Notes: generated by a model not told the origin, from the letters alone. A stretch of DNA of 64,000 nt from Brasenia schreberi (GCA_036023115.1 JAYKKT010000074.1:12601001-12665000), one strand, 5' to 3'; shown: positions 24,410 through 36,054, counted from the first letter of the stretch. Numbers and translations: made by a program.

Positions 24410-24560
24410 AAGACAACAACAAAAAAAAAACTAATCTTTTTCTCTACTACATGGGGTCGGCTACGTAGATTCTTTGTTTTCATAAAGCTCGATCATGTGT
24501 TATGCTAGCAATTAACTCAATAAAAGTTGGATCATTCTTTATTGTTTCATGCATGGGCTG
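24410..24560 (-). mobile_element. RTE LINE 3'-end fragment
   Basis: Carries the shared tail (CAACAAC..., ACATGGGGTCGGCTACGTAG, ATTCTTTG) directly followed by LINE 3' coding sequence (AGCAATTAACTCAATAAAAG, TTGGATCATTCTTTATTG). The latter matches 38610-38660 and 48840-48890. It retains the junction between tail and LINE body that is partly deleted in the 38.5 kb copy. Confidence 0.75.
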
Positions 24561-26435
24561 AAGCAAAATTTGTAATCAAAGTCGGTTCATTCAGCAGCAA
24601 CTCTTGGATTCCCAAACTTATTACTCCTTATGCTTAAACATAAGCATTATAATGAATAATGGGCAGCCTCCACAATAATAAGCATTTTATTGTGGTAGGA
24701 GCTCTATGCATATTCTCCATGTCATATTGAAAAAAAAAGTTTATTCTTGCTTACACCTAGCTGATAAACCGGCATTCGTACCTCCCGAAAGGGCAGTGGT
24801 GGATCTAATTTTTTTTTAGAGGTAGCGCAAACGGCCTATTCGACCATTTAAGGTGAGGAAACTATGTATGGCAGCCATTGATTCAATGATGCCATATAAC
24901 TTTTTTATTGGGTTTTCAAATTTCAGGTGGGACAGCTGCCCTACCTCGCCTTAATGTAAATCCCCCAATGCAAAAGGGTCCGGCTGAATGATTTAGATTT
25001 AGGAGTTGCTTACAAAGGAAGAGCTACAAATCAATACTGCAAAACATATATTCATGTGATTTCTGTACTCTATTTTCTACCACTTCCTTGCTAGATAAAT
25101 CGATTTCGATGCAAACACCTATCTTTTTCTTTCTCATTTTGGATCATTACATGAAGAAATTGAACTCGACTCGAAATTATTGCCTGCATGCCTTTCTAGA
25201 GATAGTGAGGATGCTAACTAAGTTTTGGTGAGACATGAGACTCGGTATCATGTCACATGGAAAATCAAATGTAATCTATAGTGGGTCCTATTCTGAGTCA
25301 GTATCATGTCACTATAGGAAGAGCTATTATCTATGCCAATGGGCCAGGTTTGAACTGGTCCCTGCCAGATTCCAACTTGAAGATGACCGGTACACCTCAT
25401 GGGGACATCAAATCTCATTATCTAGATCCAATTCTCATCTATTTCCGAGCTTATATATAAAAGTATTGAAAGATTTTATGCTAATCACGAATTGGGTCAG
25501 ACCCAAATCCACTTGTTCTTCTCAATTAGTCTAAACAAACCATAAACTTATTGGAACCTATTAGAAGAGTTTCTGTAAATTGGACCAACTTCGGTCTAGG
25601 TTGGTTCAGGTCGAAGTCCGACTTTAAATGCCATTACTAAACCATGATTTGGTAGCACCACAAAGAGAAACTGTACTCAAATCTTATAAAAACTCTGAAG
25701 TATAAGAAGGAACTTAAAAATAGGATCCTAGAATCCTGTTTCCATATTGAAAGATTGTAGATCTTGTTCAAAAATCGGTTCACAATTGTGATTTTGATAC
25801 AAAAGATTTAAATAAATGATTATCGATTTATCGGGTTCGTATAATATTTGTTGGGCATGTAGAATCTGGCCTAGATAATTATTGGATGTTCTTGTGTAAC
25901 CAAACTTTGAGCCCCACAGGTTTGGTACAGGGCTGATTCAGGTTAAAACCTAACCTGACAACTCCTTGATATCTATCTTACAGGACCCATGTCACTTGGG
26001 TACTTGAGTTTGGTAGTATGTCTCACGGTAGGGGTGTTGAAGGAATGGCTGGAACCGAACCAAATCGCTAGAATCGAACTGAACCAGCGGTTTGGTTCAG
26101 TTGTAGATGAATGGTTTGATGAACAATGGAACTTAGAACGAGCACTAAGAATCTATAAGAACTTTGTATCAAATACATTCACATGCTTATAGTCTTGTAT
26201 AGGAATCGAACTGCTCGTAGATTACCTGGGTTCAGGTTGATCATGTTTGCTTTATGAATAGAAGCCTCAAACGTCGAGCTGTTATTCTTGAAGTAAGTTC
26301 GTAAATTTTAGACTTTTGGTTCTTCAATGGTTAGAGGTGAAACATACATGTTCGTCTAGGAAATATCAGGATACCGTCTTGAACATGGGCTAAAATGAAC
26401 CACAAGATGAGTTCAAAAGAGTGGAAACAAGTTGC
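24561..26435. other. Intergenic stretch, no gene seen
   Basis: No recognisable exon. A small GGTTC-rich patch lies at 26040-26110. The open frames at 25235-25534 and 25989-26192 have no domain. Confidence 0.4.
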
Positions 26436-26545
26436 AAAAAGAGCATTAGCTCACCCTGGCTGGGTTCGTCTCTCACCTACAAGGTGAAGGTCAGGAGTTC
26501 GATAGGCAGGCATACTTCTGCCTCCCCTCATACTGAAGAGGAAAA
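26436..26545 (+). mobile_element. tRNA-derived SINE copy
   Basis: AAAGAGCATTAGCTCACC (box-A-like), then AGGAGTTCGATAGGCAGG (box-B-like) and a CTGCCTCCCCTCAT tail. It belongs to the same family as the copies at 14.3, 52.8, 54.0, 55.9, 56.4 and 63.7 kb. Confidence 0.6.
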
Positions 26546-26598
26546 AAGGAATGAACTGAACCAGCTCGAGCCCATACCAATAATTGATCAATATCCAA

Positions 26599-26788
26599 CA
26601 ACAACAACTAAGCCTTTTCCCATACTAGATGGGGTCGGCTACATGGATTCTTTGTTTCTACATAGCCCTATCATAATTTGTAGAATTCACGGTTCGACAA
26701 AGTTTTATGTTGAAAGTCTAACACAACCCTCTTCTTTTATCCGAGCTTGGAACCGGCTATGATCTCTTACATGGGCGGAGTTAATTAC
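26599..26788 (-). mobile_element. Au-like SINE, full length, with 14-bp TSD
   Basis: On the minus strand it begins near AACTCCGCCCATG. It contains GGTTGTGTTAGACTTTC, ends AGCCGACCCCATCTAGTATG and GGGAAAAGGCTTAG, and finishes in a TTG repeat. That order is typical of the plant Au SINE family. The 14-base direct repeat TGATCAATATCCAA flanks it at 26585-26598 and 26789-26802, which marks it as a target-primed retroposition product. Confidence 0.85.
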
Positions 26789-26829
26789 TGATCAATATCC
26801 AAACTTAAAAAATAAACAAGTAAGCATGA

Positions 26830-27295
26830 CTGGTTCGAAATTGGTTGGATGGTTCAAACTAAAACCGAACTAGATACAAAACCATATGTAACCAGAACCA
26901 GCAGTTTCAATTCTTAAACCATAACCGAACCAGGGATGGTTCATGGTCTCTGGAAACCGAACCAGAAACGATAGTTCCAAACAATCATTGGTTCTTATGT
27001 GATTTAAATATATTTTGCAGAAATATTTGTTATCAAACCATATTTGGCTCAACGATAGAAAGCTTTCTATGAAACCAATGGGTTGAAAGCTCGATTTTCC
27101 AATACGTAGTTTCAAAAGAAAAATACTGGGTTTGGGTTTTTAAAATGATAATTTTTAATTTTTTTTATATAAAACAATATTAATAGAATTGGATCAAGAA
27201 TTGTTTTGAAACAGTCGGTTTTGAAATCAAAACCAAAACCGCTCCCAAGGTGCTTCAGTTCCGATTCCGAGTTAACAGAAACCAAACATGTTTAC
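26830..27295. repeat. GGTTC/GAACC-rich repeats upstream of the PP1 locus
   Basis: At 26870-26995 an inverted copy of the core (ACCATGAACC on the minus strand) is visible. A second patch at 27185-27295 is in plus orientation. They end about 500 bases before PP1 exon 1. Confidence 0.55.
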
Positions 27296-27797
27296 AAGTG
27301 AGGTGCTGATTAAATTCAAAGACAAAATAAGCAAGTACCTCTCATGATTCCGAGAGAGAGAGGTTTAAAAGAAAGTTCTTTTTTTCCTTCTCAACAGAAA
27401 AAGAAGCTCAAAAAGAAAACAGCAGAAGAGTGGCCAGGTAGTCCCCCCCTTTTGGATTATCAATCGGCGATTGCAAGCAATGTTGGTAAAAAGCTCAGCG
27501 AGATTCATCGATTGCTCAAGAGAGAAAAAGGGAAACGCCAAAGGCAGCAAGCAGACAATCGGAAAGGAGACCTGAGAGAAAGAGAGAGAGAGAGTCACTA
27601 CCATCATCGACATCTTGGTTTTCCGATGATGGGCATGTGAAGAAAGGGGTAAGGGCGGAAAAGAAGAGGGGAAGAATCTATTCCGGATTGGATTTGATCA
27701 ATTTTGTTCCACCGGTTTGTGTCGTGGGTCGATCTGGTGAGCAGAAAAAGACTGGTCTTGAGTCGAGAAGTAAAAAGAAGGTGGGTAAGTGTAGGAA

Positions 27798-27975
27798 ATG
27801 GACTCTGCTTTGCTGGACGATATCATCAATCGGCTGCTGGAAGTGCGCTGGGCGAAGCCGGGAAAACAGGTGCAGCTTTCGGAGAACGAGATCCGGCAAC
27901 TTTGCGTTACCTCAAAGGACATTTTCATGCAACAGCCAAACCTGTTAGATCTCGAAGCACCCATCAAAATCTGTG
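27798..27975 (+). pseudogene. PP1 exon 1
   Basis: Encodes 59 residues, [20 protein letters not shown] onward through [15 protein letters not shown]. This is the standard PP1 N-terminal helical part before the first metal motif. The donor G|GTCAG splits the Gly codon of GDIHG, and the reading resumes correctly at 34417. The exon is intact, and the leader upstream (27540-27797) is GA-rich. Nothing in this exon suggests decay. Confidence 0.9.
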
Positions 27976-28109
27976 GTCAGTTCCTCCCTGTATACACTTT
28001 CAAACTCCACGAAACAGATTGGAAAAGAACAAGAATCCTATTTTGCATCGTTCGTCACTTGATTGCTGTTCCTTTTTCAATGATTTCGTCTTTACTTAAT
28101 TATTCTTGA

Positions 28110-28950
28110 GGTGGGTTGGCTTTTCTCTTGGGGGAAACGTGTCATCTTTCTTTGCAAGAAAGCTTCTTCTTCTTTTTCTTTTTTGGGTTGAGTTAGGAAT
28201 CCTTCTAACCGGATATCTGGTATTGAATCGTGGATGTGTGGGTGAAATCTTTTACGAGAGAAGAAACTTTACTTTTACTGTTCTTTTCTTGTTGGATGAG
28301 GGGATGTCTTTTCAAGTTCTCTTTCTCTCAACTCCTTTACTACGTCTCTACGATTTTAAGATTTAGGGATTCTGTGTGGAGAAATTAACTATTGGGAGGC
28401 AAAAGTAGACCGGTTTCTTCGCCTTCTTCACGATTTAATCTTTAGTTTTTTTGTGTGTGGAGAAATATTGCTGTTTAGAGAGAAGAAACGAGTGCTTCAG
28501 AGAACATAAAACGTTTTCCCTTTACATATGAGTGCATTGGTACTATACCTTCCTGATATTGATCTATTTTCCTCGAGAAAATCTGCGAGTTCCTCAACTG
28601 TCGAAAAATGAGGACATAGAGGAAAACAATGGAGTACGGCAATATCACATCCAAACATTTTCTTACACGCTTAGGTAATAATGTTTAAGATGGTTTAGGA
28701 TGCGACTGCGTACTCGGTATGATGAGGGAATTTAGATTTCCTTGTTCGGCTTTAGAATTAATCTGGTAAAATGTTTTCTCACTTTGTAAGACAATATTAG
28801 AGCGTTGTGGAACTTGAGAAATACCACCAAACATGCTAAAAAACTGCTGATTTCATGAAGAACCTCCTCACCAACATGAGCAAGATGTGAACCTAGTATA
28901 ATAGTATTGGTGTTGGCCTCGATGTTTGGTCCTTTATATAATTGATTGTC
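28110..28950 (+). other. PP1 intron 1, unassigned part
   Basis: T-rich intronic sequence directly after exon 1. The open frame at 28106-28366 has no domain. No transposon is recognised here. Confidence 0.4.
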
Positions 28951-28961
28951 TTCATCCTCCT

Positions 28962-29148
28962 TACCTTAGCCTTTTCCCACACTAAGTGGGGTAGGCTAGA
29001 GGTGCAATATTAGGACTTCCTAGGAGGTCGCCTGTCCTAGTACTATTCCCACACAAGCATGCGTAACATCAAATATTTCCACCCAAGCATACTTAACTTC
29101 CAAGTTCAAATAGGATCCGATACTTTCATGCTTGAAATATTGCACCCC
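28962..29148 (-). mobile_element. 5S rRNA-like sequence fused to an Au/RTE-type 3' tail
   Basis: On the minus strand, 29148-28999 reads as a complete but worn plant 5S rRNA. It starts GGGGTGCAATATT, has CGGATCC at the right distance, then GAACTTGGAAGTTAAG (internal control region), TAGTACTAGGA and GACCTCCTAGGAAGTCCT, and ends TTGCACC. A roughly 30-base internal tandem duplication (29038-29067/29068-29097) lengthens it. It is followed without a gap (28998-28965) by TAGCCTACCCCACTTAGTG and GGGAAAAGGCTAAGG, the same tail carried by the Au-like SINEs and LINE copies. A possible 9-base direct repeat CATCCTCCT lies at 28953 and 29176. It is not a functional 5S gene. Confidence 0.7.
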
Positions 29149-29404
29149 TTAAGACCCGATAAAGTTTACTGTGGACATCCTCCTGCTCCTCAGCACAAGA
29201 TTTGACATTCACCCGTTTCCTCCGCAGGCTATGTTCCTTATTAGTGAACCTCTTCAACCACTTATATTATATATGATGAACCTAAAAGGTCATTAAGGGA
29301 GTTATTCTTATGAAGACTTCTAGTCATCTTTCAACGAATAGGTGTGGTGGCAAGTAGCCATGGTTGAGAAGAAACATTTTCTAGTGCCTTTTGGTTTGAA
29401 GCAG

Positions 29405-29930
29405 TGTTATGAGACGGGTGTATCGTATCATATCAAACATTTTTTTAAATATTTAAAAAATCAATAAAAATCAATAAAATTTTTAAATTAGACTAGTTTC
29501 CTAATTTGTGGTACCAATGCTCGATGTGGTTATAATTGATAAGTTGTTGAAGAAAATTGCCTTTTCATTCTTTAAAACTTTTAAGGTAAGATAGTTGTGT
29601 TGAGCAACCTACTAATACTGGACGTGGTTATATTTGGTAAGTTAATAATGATGAAAATAATTAAAGGAAATTGCCTTTTTCATTCTTTAGAACTTTGAAA
29701 GCTGCTTATTTTTAGGGTCCTTATTGATATTCTTGGGAGGATGTCTCTCAAAAAAGGGAAGAAGATGAGTTCAATTTTTGTCCATTTCAAACAAGGATTT
29801 TTTTAGGGCTATCGATCGGCCGTATCGCATGATACACGTTGATACATTGCCTATTGTGATACACTAAGGTGTATCGTACATGATACGATACGTGTTATTC
29901 GTATCGTAACTTACGAATACCACTGGTTTG
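29405..29930. repeat. TATCGTA-rich palindromic repeat, copy 1
   Basis: Blocks rich in GTATCGTATCATA and ATGATACGATACG lie at 29410-29440 and 29815-29925, with AT-rich DNA between. The words are self-complementary. Similar blocks recur at 30.8, 40.6 and 48.3 kb and, with GGTAC words, at 58.8 kb. Confidence 0.55.
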
Positions 29931-30194
29931 AAGACTTAAACACAATATGTTTCTTTTCTTGAGAATGAACCTAAATGATGAGTTCTAATACAAGCCATGT
30001 CCTTGTTAGTTTTCTTAATTAGGGTAGGTCACTTCCTAGGTTGCATAGGTATGTACATGACACACTATCAGCGCACCTAGGTATGTATGAGTTTTTAAAG
30101 ATTTCAAACTTTGGGTATGTCTAGATACATGCATTAGCATTGACACAAACACATTTTTTAAAGTTTTGTTATGAATGAGTCGAGTCCATCTGTA

Positions 30195-30357
30195 TCTAGG
30201 GGTTTCATGGTTCCATTTGGTCCAGTTCTAGCCTCAACCTGGAACAAAACCGATATAATTGGTTCTCAATTTTTGAAGAGCAAACGACATTATTATAATA
30301 CATAGAACTAAACCAAACCAAGCCATCAGTTCTAGTTTGGTTTAGTTCTATATGGAG

Positions 30358-30398
<41 letters not shown>

Positions 30399-30400
30399 CA
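30195..30400 (+). repeat. GGTTC/GAACC-rich repeat with (AT)n at 30361-30396
   Basis: Contains GGTTCC, GGTCCAGTTCTAG, GAACTAAACC and GGTTTAGTTC words, followed by an AT microsatellite. It resembles the other GGTTC-type copies, again with an embedded AT run. Confidence 0.5.
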
Positions 30401-30779
30401 ATATCGTGCTAACATGTGATGATAATATTGTTTAACAAGTAATCAGTAACATACCCAACTATGTGCGTCATAGCCTGTGGGAAAGATAGAGTTTCAGGGT
30501 GCTTTCTGGCAGAGCTCAGCATTCCGAGAGTTTTTCAAGGTTTAAACTTCACATAAAAGAGGAAATAGAGAGGGAATAAGAGAAGAGAAAAAGGAGTAAC
30601 AAAAATGGTTAGGATTTAGAGTATCTGTCAAAATGTTGAAAAGTGGGTTTAAAAAGGGTCATTCTGGTTCGTCTAGATCTAGGTCCAGATCTACCTACAT
30701 AAGTTTGGAAAGCTACTTGGTTATATATACAACTAAGTTATCAATAATGGTTAGTGGCAAAGTTGTAAATATCATATCG

Positions 30780-31130
30780 GAGCACATATGTCATGGGACA
30801 TCGATACACCCATATCGTATCGTACGATATGGTACAATACAAGTATTTTTAAAAAGTCATTAAAAATATTAAAAAAGTATTCTTGTATATTTTTAAAACT
30901 TACAACATATCATACAACATATAGTGTTCGTATCGCAGCGAATCATACAATACAATATGATATGGTAAAGTTTTAAAACTTGCAGTATATCGTGTATTAT
31001 ATGATACTATGCCCGTATCATACGGTACATTGCGATATGATGCGATATATATGTTGAATTGTATCGGTTCAAGTATTGATACGCCCCATACGCGTATCGT
31101 ATTATACGGTACAATGCAATTTTTATAACC
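30780..31130. repeat. TATCGTA-rich palindromic repeat, copy 2
   Basis: Dense in CGTATCGTACGATATGG, ATACAATA and CGTATCATACGG words, with an internal ATTAAAAATATTAAAAAAG spacer similar to that at 29.4 and 40.6 kb. Confidence 0.6.
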
Positions 31131-31196
31131 CTGGTTAGTGGTTGACCCTAATATAGTGGTAGCGGAGATTTAGGGTACACTTTCATTTACAATTAA

Positions 31197-31238
<42 letters not shown>

Positions 31239-31244
31239 GAATTC

Positions 31245-31298
31245 CGGAATCCATATAGCCGACCCCGTCTAGTATGGGAAAAGGCTTAGTTGTTGTTG
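31245..31298 (+). mobile_element. 5'-truncated Au-like SINE/LINE tail insertion with long TSD
   Basis: About 54 bases of the shared tail (ATAGCCGACCCCGTC, GGGAAAAGGCTTAGTTG, TTG repeat) sit between two copies of an AT-repeat ending AATGAATTC (31219-31244 and 31299-31324). They are identical over up to 26 bases. This is a very short target-primed insertion into an AT microsatellite. Confidence 0.85.
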
Positions 31299-31324
31299 TA
31301 TATATATATATATATAATGAATTC

Positions 31325-33720
31325 TCTAATTTCTAAAAAATATCAAGAAACACATAACTACTACATTCATAAATATGAATCAAGCTAAATAAACAAATTC
31401 TAAGAAGACAAACAATAAATTTCATGTACATATGCATATTAAATTGTTAAACTTAAATTAAAAAACAAAAACATAAATGTAACTGATTCTAAGTAGTAAG
31501 TAGAAGAATTAAAAGAAACTAATATATTATACTTATCTGTGCAAGTATAGTGACTATGGTCCAATCAAATTTGAGCAATAGAATGGATTATACGTACCTA
31601 CAAAAAGAAGGTGGAGAAATAAATGTTCTTAAAACATGAAAAATCTTCAAGATGCACAAGAAAATATAATCTCACAAAAAAAAACATATGTTCAAGAATC
31701 AAAATATAACATCTACTAAATGACCAAAATGTTTATAATACTTTTGAAGTAACAATTGTAACATGCATCAAATATAAGACTTAACAACTTAACAAATAAT
31801 AAGTCGAAAACATAACATCCATCGAATGTGATTACATGTACATACAAATGCATGCATGCAAATGCTAATAACTTCTTAGCTACTTTCACAAGGAAAAGAA
31901 ACTTAGTTTCTTAGTATGGTTGTCTTGCTTGCTAACACAAAAGGCATTTTGAAATGATCCCCCTCTTTACAAGCTCATTGCTTATGATATCCAACAATCT
32001 TTTAGTATGGAGCAGATTGATAATGACAACATGTTCATGGAAAGAACAATATTTACTCATCCAAGACACTTGACCCAACATTCAATTCATAAGGAAAATG
32101 GTGGTGGTGGTGGTAGGAGAGAGAGATGGTGATGGGAGACTTACTGGTGGCGGTGGTGGGCTTCTTTGTGTCCAGTTGCAAAGGAAGGCAAGGGAAGGGG
32201 GAATGGAAGCACGAGACAAAGAGAGAGGAGAGGGATGACCTACCTTGTCTGAGGTTGGAGAATTGAGTCGGGTCGACCCATATCCATTGGATCGATTCGA
32301 TCCTGTACTCTATCAATAATATAGTGGACCCTTATAGCGGTCCACTATAGCGCTCTTAACGGCGCTAATAGTGCCAATGCTGGGCGCCCGTTAAGATTGT
32401 TCTGATATAACAGCCATGAACCTGCTAATTAGATATACAATATATATTGATGTTTAGTTTGGTTTAATTAGTTTGGTTCAGTTTAACCCATTCCTAGAAC
32501 ACCCCTACCCGGATCCATATAGGTTGACTTATCCAAGAACCCAAAAATGTTATTCCTTGATATTAAACTATATGCTATGAAGTTGAACTTTTATGGGATG
32601 CAACTTTGTTTTTGTTTTGAGACATTATGGTTGTTGCTGGAGTTATTTGTTATGTTAAAAGATTTGTATGCTTCAATTTATATTTTTTATTATTGTCATG
32701 TTTATTTTTGTATGATTCAATTTCTTTATATATATATATAATATTCTTATGTAGTAGCATACCTCATAAAATGCTCTTATAGAGGGGTACAGGTACAGTA
32801 CCTGTCTACACGCAACGCGGGTCACTGCCTTTATTCAGGTTATGAGATACAGTTGGACAGCGGTGGTATCTGTTTTGTCATATGTTATTATGGTTTTGCT
32901 ATATTTAGCTGTTTCATTTGAAGGTTGCATTGCTTGATTCTGCTTTGCCATTTACAATGCTGGTTATTTGAAGGTTTGTGACTAGTGCAATGGCTGGGCC
33001 TGTTGTATCACATGCTAGACTGGTCCTCTCACATGGACTTGCATACATGTATCTATGTCGTGAAGCTAAAAGTTACATTTTTGAGTTAATAGTAATAGGA
33101 GAGTCAAGATTTTAAAACAGTTTTGAAACATTAAACCTACATGTGACATCAAATTCAAAAAGAGAAAATGTGATAACACGGAAGCCTATGTAAAGGGAGA
33201 GGATACACCTCTGATCAATCCAATCGCAATCCCCGGTACATAATGTACTCTGGAGATCCATCTTTTGCTGTATTTCCATGCCTGTGTATTCATGACGACT
33301 ATTGGCACCTGCATCAAGCTTAGCTCGATCAATGACTATTGGTAGAGTGCATGTACCACTACTGCTAAATAGATGTAAAGTTGTCAACAAACATTTTTAA
33401 AAAATCTGACGGACAAAATTATGCCAATCAATTTCATGAAATCATTCTTTAATGTTGGCCTGGCTCTTTGGTGTTTGGTGTTGATGCTTGATGCAAACAG
33501 AAGAAGCTACAATAGTGAGAAAATATTATTATGGAATAAATCAGCATTGGTAATGACAAAGTGAAACATGGTTTCAAAAGATGGTAAAATATGGCGTCAG
33601 TTGTCTTTCAGAAAGGCATTTTGGTACCAGCTACTTAAGCACATATTGACAACTGCTGCTTGGTTGTGTATTTGGTTCTGTTCACGCACACTTTCAGTCA
33701 TGTGAAAACATTTGCAAAAT
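31325..33720. other. PP1 intron 1, unassigned part
   Basis: AT-rich DNA without recognisable exons. Two hairpin-forming inverted repeats lie at 32320-32395 and are listed separately. The minus-strand open frame at 32053-32316, with its His run, comes from a GGT-rich simple repeat. Confidence 0.4.
32320..32395. repeat. Two successive inverted repeats
   Basis: TATAGTGGACC (32320-32330) pairs perfectly with GGTCCACTATA (32339-32349) across an 8-base loop. Immediately after, CTTAACGGCGC (32355) pairs with GCGCCCGTTAAG (32384-32395) with one bulge. This could be a remnant of a small palindromic element. Confidence 0.6.
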
Positions 33721-33726
33721 TTTAAC

Positions 33727-34080
33727 CTATGTTACATAGACACTTCTACCAAGGTGCAGCACCCGTGTCCAACACTATGACACTTGACATCTGTACTTTT
33801 CTGTGTCTGACTCACCACTGCTTATCCTAAACCTTTTTTAGTGCTATATCACTAAGAAATTTCATAAATATTGATTGATTGTGTGAAAATAACAACCTGG
33901 ATTAAGATTCACATATTGGGATTTTCTAATAGCCAATAATTTTATGAGACATTATCAATTACGTATAATAATACACATAAACTGTACTTATATATAGCAG
34001 TGTCACTGCACTCATGATTTTTGAAATTTTTCGTATCCCTCATGTGTCTGCACCTGCACCTGTACCCATGTGACATAGTC
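33727..34080. mobile_element. Candidate MITE-like element in PP1 intron 1
   Basis: The ends CTATGTTACATAG (33727) and CATGTGACATAG (34068-34078) are imperfect inverted repeats. TTTAAC flanks the segment on both sides (33721-33726 and 34081-34086). No coding capacity. The inner ends share GGTGCA and GACAC words in inverted orientation. Confidence 0.4.
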
Positions 34081-34350
34081 TTTAACACACTTGTGCCACT
34101 TTTGATTTCTTTCCCGCTAACCTCCTGCCTGCACAGTTCAGATGATCCATTATCACTATTCTTATCTGTTGAGGCTTTTATGGTGGTTGAGTAAATGAGG
34201 GAAAGTGCAACTCTTTTCTGACTATGGTAGATGATGGAGAGCACAATATTTCTTGGTCTACAGTCAAAGCCCTTATGGTCGTTTATTTGGTTCTCAATCT
34301 TCATGTTTTCCACTCTCACAAATCGGTCATTGAGAAAACACTGGAATATC
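34081..34350 (+). repeat. Degenerate tandem copy of the PP1 exon 2 region
   Basis: The first 110 bases parallel 34351-34475: intron end GCCACTTTTG and CTAACCTC, acceptor-like TTCAG, then GATGATCCATTATCACTATT and TTGAGGCTTTT, corresponding to GATATCCATGGTCAATATT in the real exon. Homology beyond about 34195 is doubtful, though a CTGGAATATCTTT word near 34340 may match the LWKIF region. Confidence 0.65.
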
Positions 34351-34416
34351 TTTAACACTATGCACTGTTGCACTTTTGCTTTTTTGTTCTGCCTAACCTC
34401 GGTTTATGCACTTCAG

Positions 34417-34977
<561 letters not shown>

Positions 34978-35052
34978 GTTATATCTATCACTTAGTGTTC
35001 TTTAATTCACCTGAAAGCATTTGTCTGAAAATATAAGTTTTAGATTCTGCAG

Positions 35053-35247
35053 GTTGTGGAGGATGGATATGAATTTTTTGCTGACAGACAGCTTGTAACA
35101 GTATTCTCGGCACCAAATTATTGTGGTGAATTTGATAATGCTGGTGCTATGATGAGCGTGGATGAAACTCTTATGTGCTCTTTCCAGATTCTGAAGCCTG
35201 CAGAAAAGAAAATAAAGTACCCTTTTGGAAATTCAACTGGGGTAAAG
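35053..35247 (+). pseudogene. PP1 exon 3
   Basis: Encodes [23 protein letters not shown] to [19 protein letters not shown]. It includes the [13 protein letters not shown] metal/substrate loop and the MCSFQIL strand. It is flanked by TTCTGCAG and AAG|GTAC splice signals and is intact. Confidence 0.9.
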
Positions 35248-36050
35248 GTACACTTGACATTGTTTGCATGGATATGCAGTTATCAGGCTAGTACTATGAT
35301 TGCTTTAAAGGTGGCAACTGCCGATTTTCTAATGTTAAATGCCTTTATTTGTCGTCTCGTCAATTTGAGATGTTAGATTTGCATTTTGAATCCCCTACAA
35401 TCACGTTATATAATGAAGCTCTATGCTTTGTTTTTCATTTGCTTTGATTTTGTGTTTATTTATCTGAAGCATGTCGTTCAACTTGGTTCTTTGCAACTTC
35501 TGAGGTAGCTTATTAAAGATGCTTAATGCTGCTCGCTTTATGTTAAGTAATTTGCTTAGAACATGTCATGATAAAATGCTCCCTGCCCAGTATATTTTCA
35601 CTATAAACAAGCCAAACATGACAACACATAGAGCTGAATCATCTTACCAAGGATTACATTTCTGTTTTTCAGCAAAAGGTCTTCCGCTGGCTGTTTAGTT
35701 TCAAATTTCTAAGTATGTATTTTTTAGCAACATCAGAATCACAGGATTCTTTGTTGTTATAAACATGTTCACCTCCTTCAAGTACGTTCATGTGGAGCTG
35801 TTGTGATGGTTTTCATTTAAGGACAGCATTCTTCTAATGAGGTCAATTTTTTTTCCGTGAATGTGATGCTGCTGATTATAATTATCTGAAACTAGTTTTG
35901 TCAATAGACACAAAACCAGACATCTTGCTTATGGTAGATTTATACTTCAATGCCTCCATGTTTGACATAAGAGAAGCACTACAACCTTTTGGAAAAATGT
36001 CCAGATAATTTCCCATACTTCTTTTCACCTACCACTGGCTTTAAATTTTG
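35248..36050 (+). other. Start of PP1 intron 3, unassigned
   Basis: T-rich intron-like sequence without recognisable element. The open frame running past the donor to 35376 is a read-through. Confidence 0.5.
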
Positions 36051-36054
36051 AAAG

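Noticed and set aside
28999..29148. Functional 5S rRNA gene
   Set aside because: Many substitutions and an internal duplication in an essential region; only a 5S-like relic.
32053..32316. Minus-strand open frame with a His run
   Set aside because: The His run is encoded by a GGT-type simple repeat; no homology recognised.
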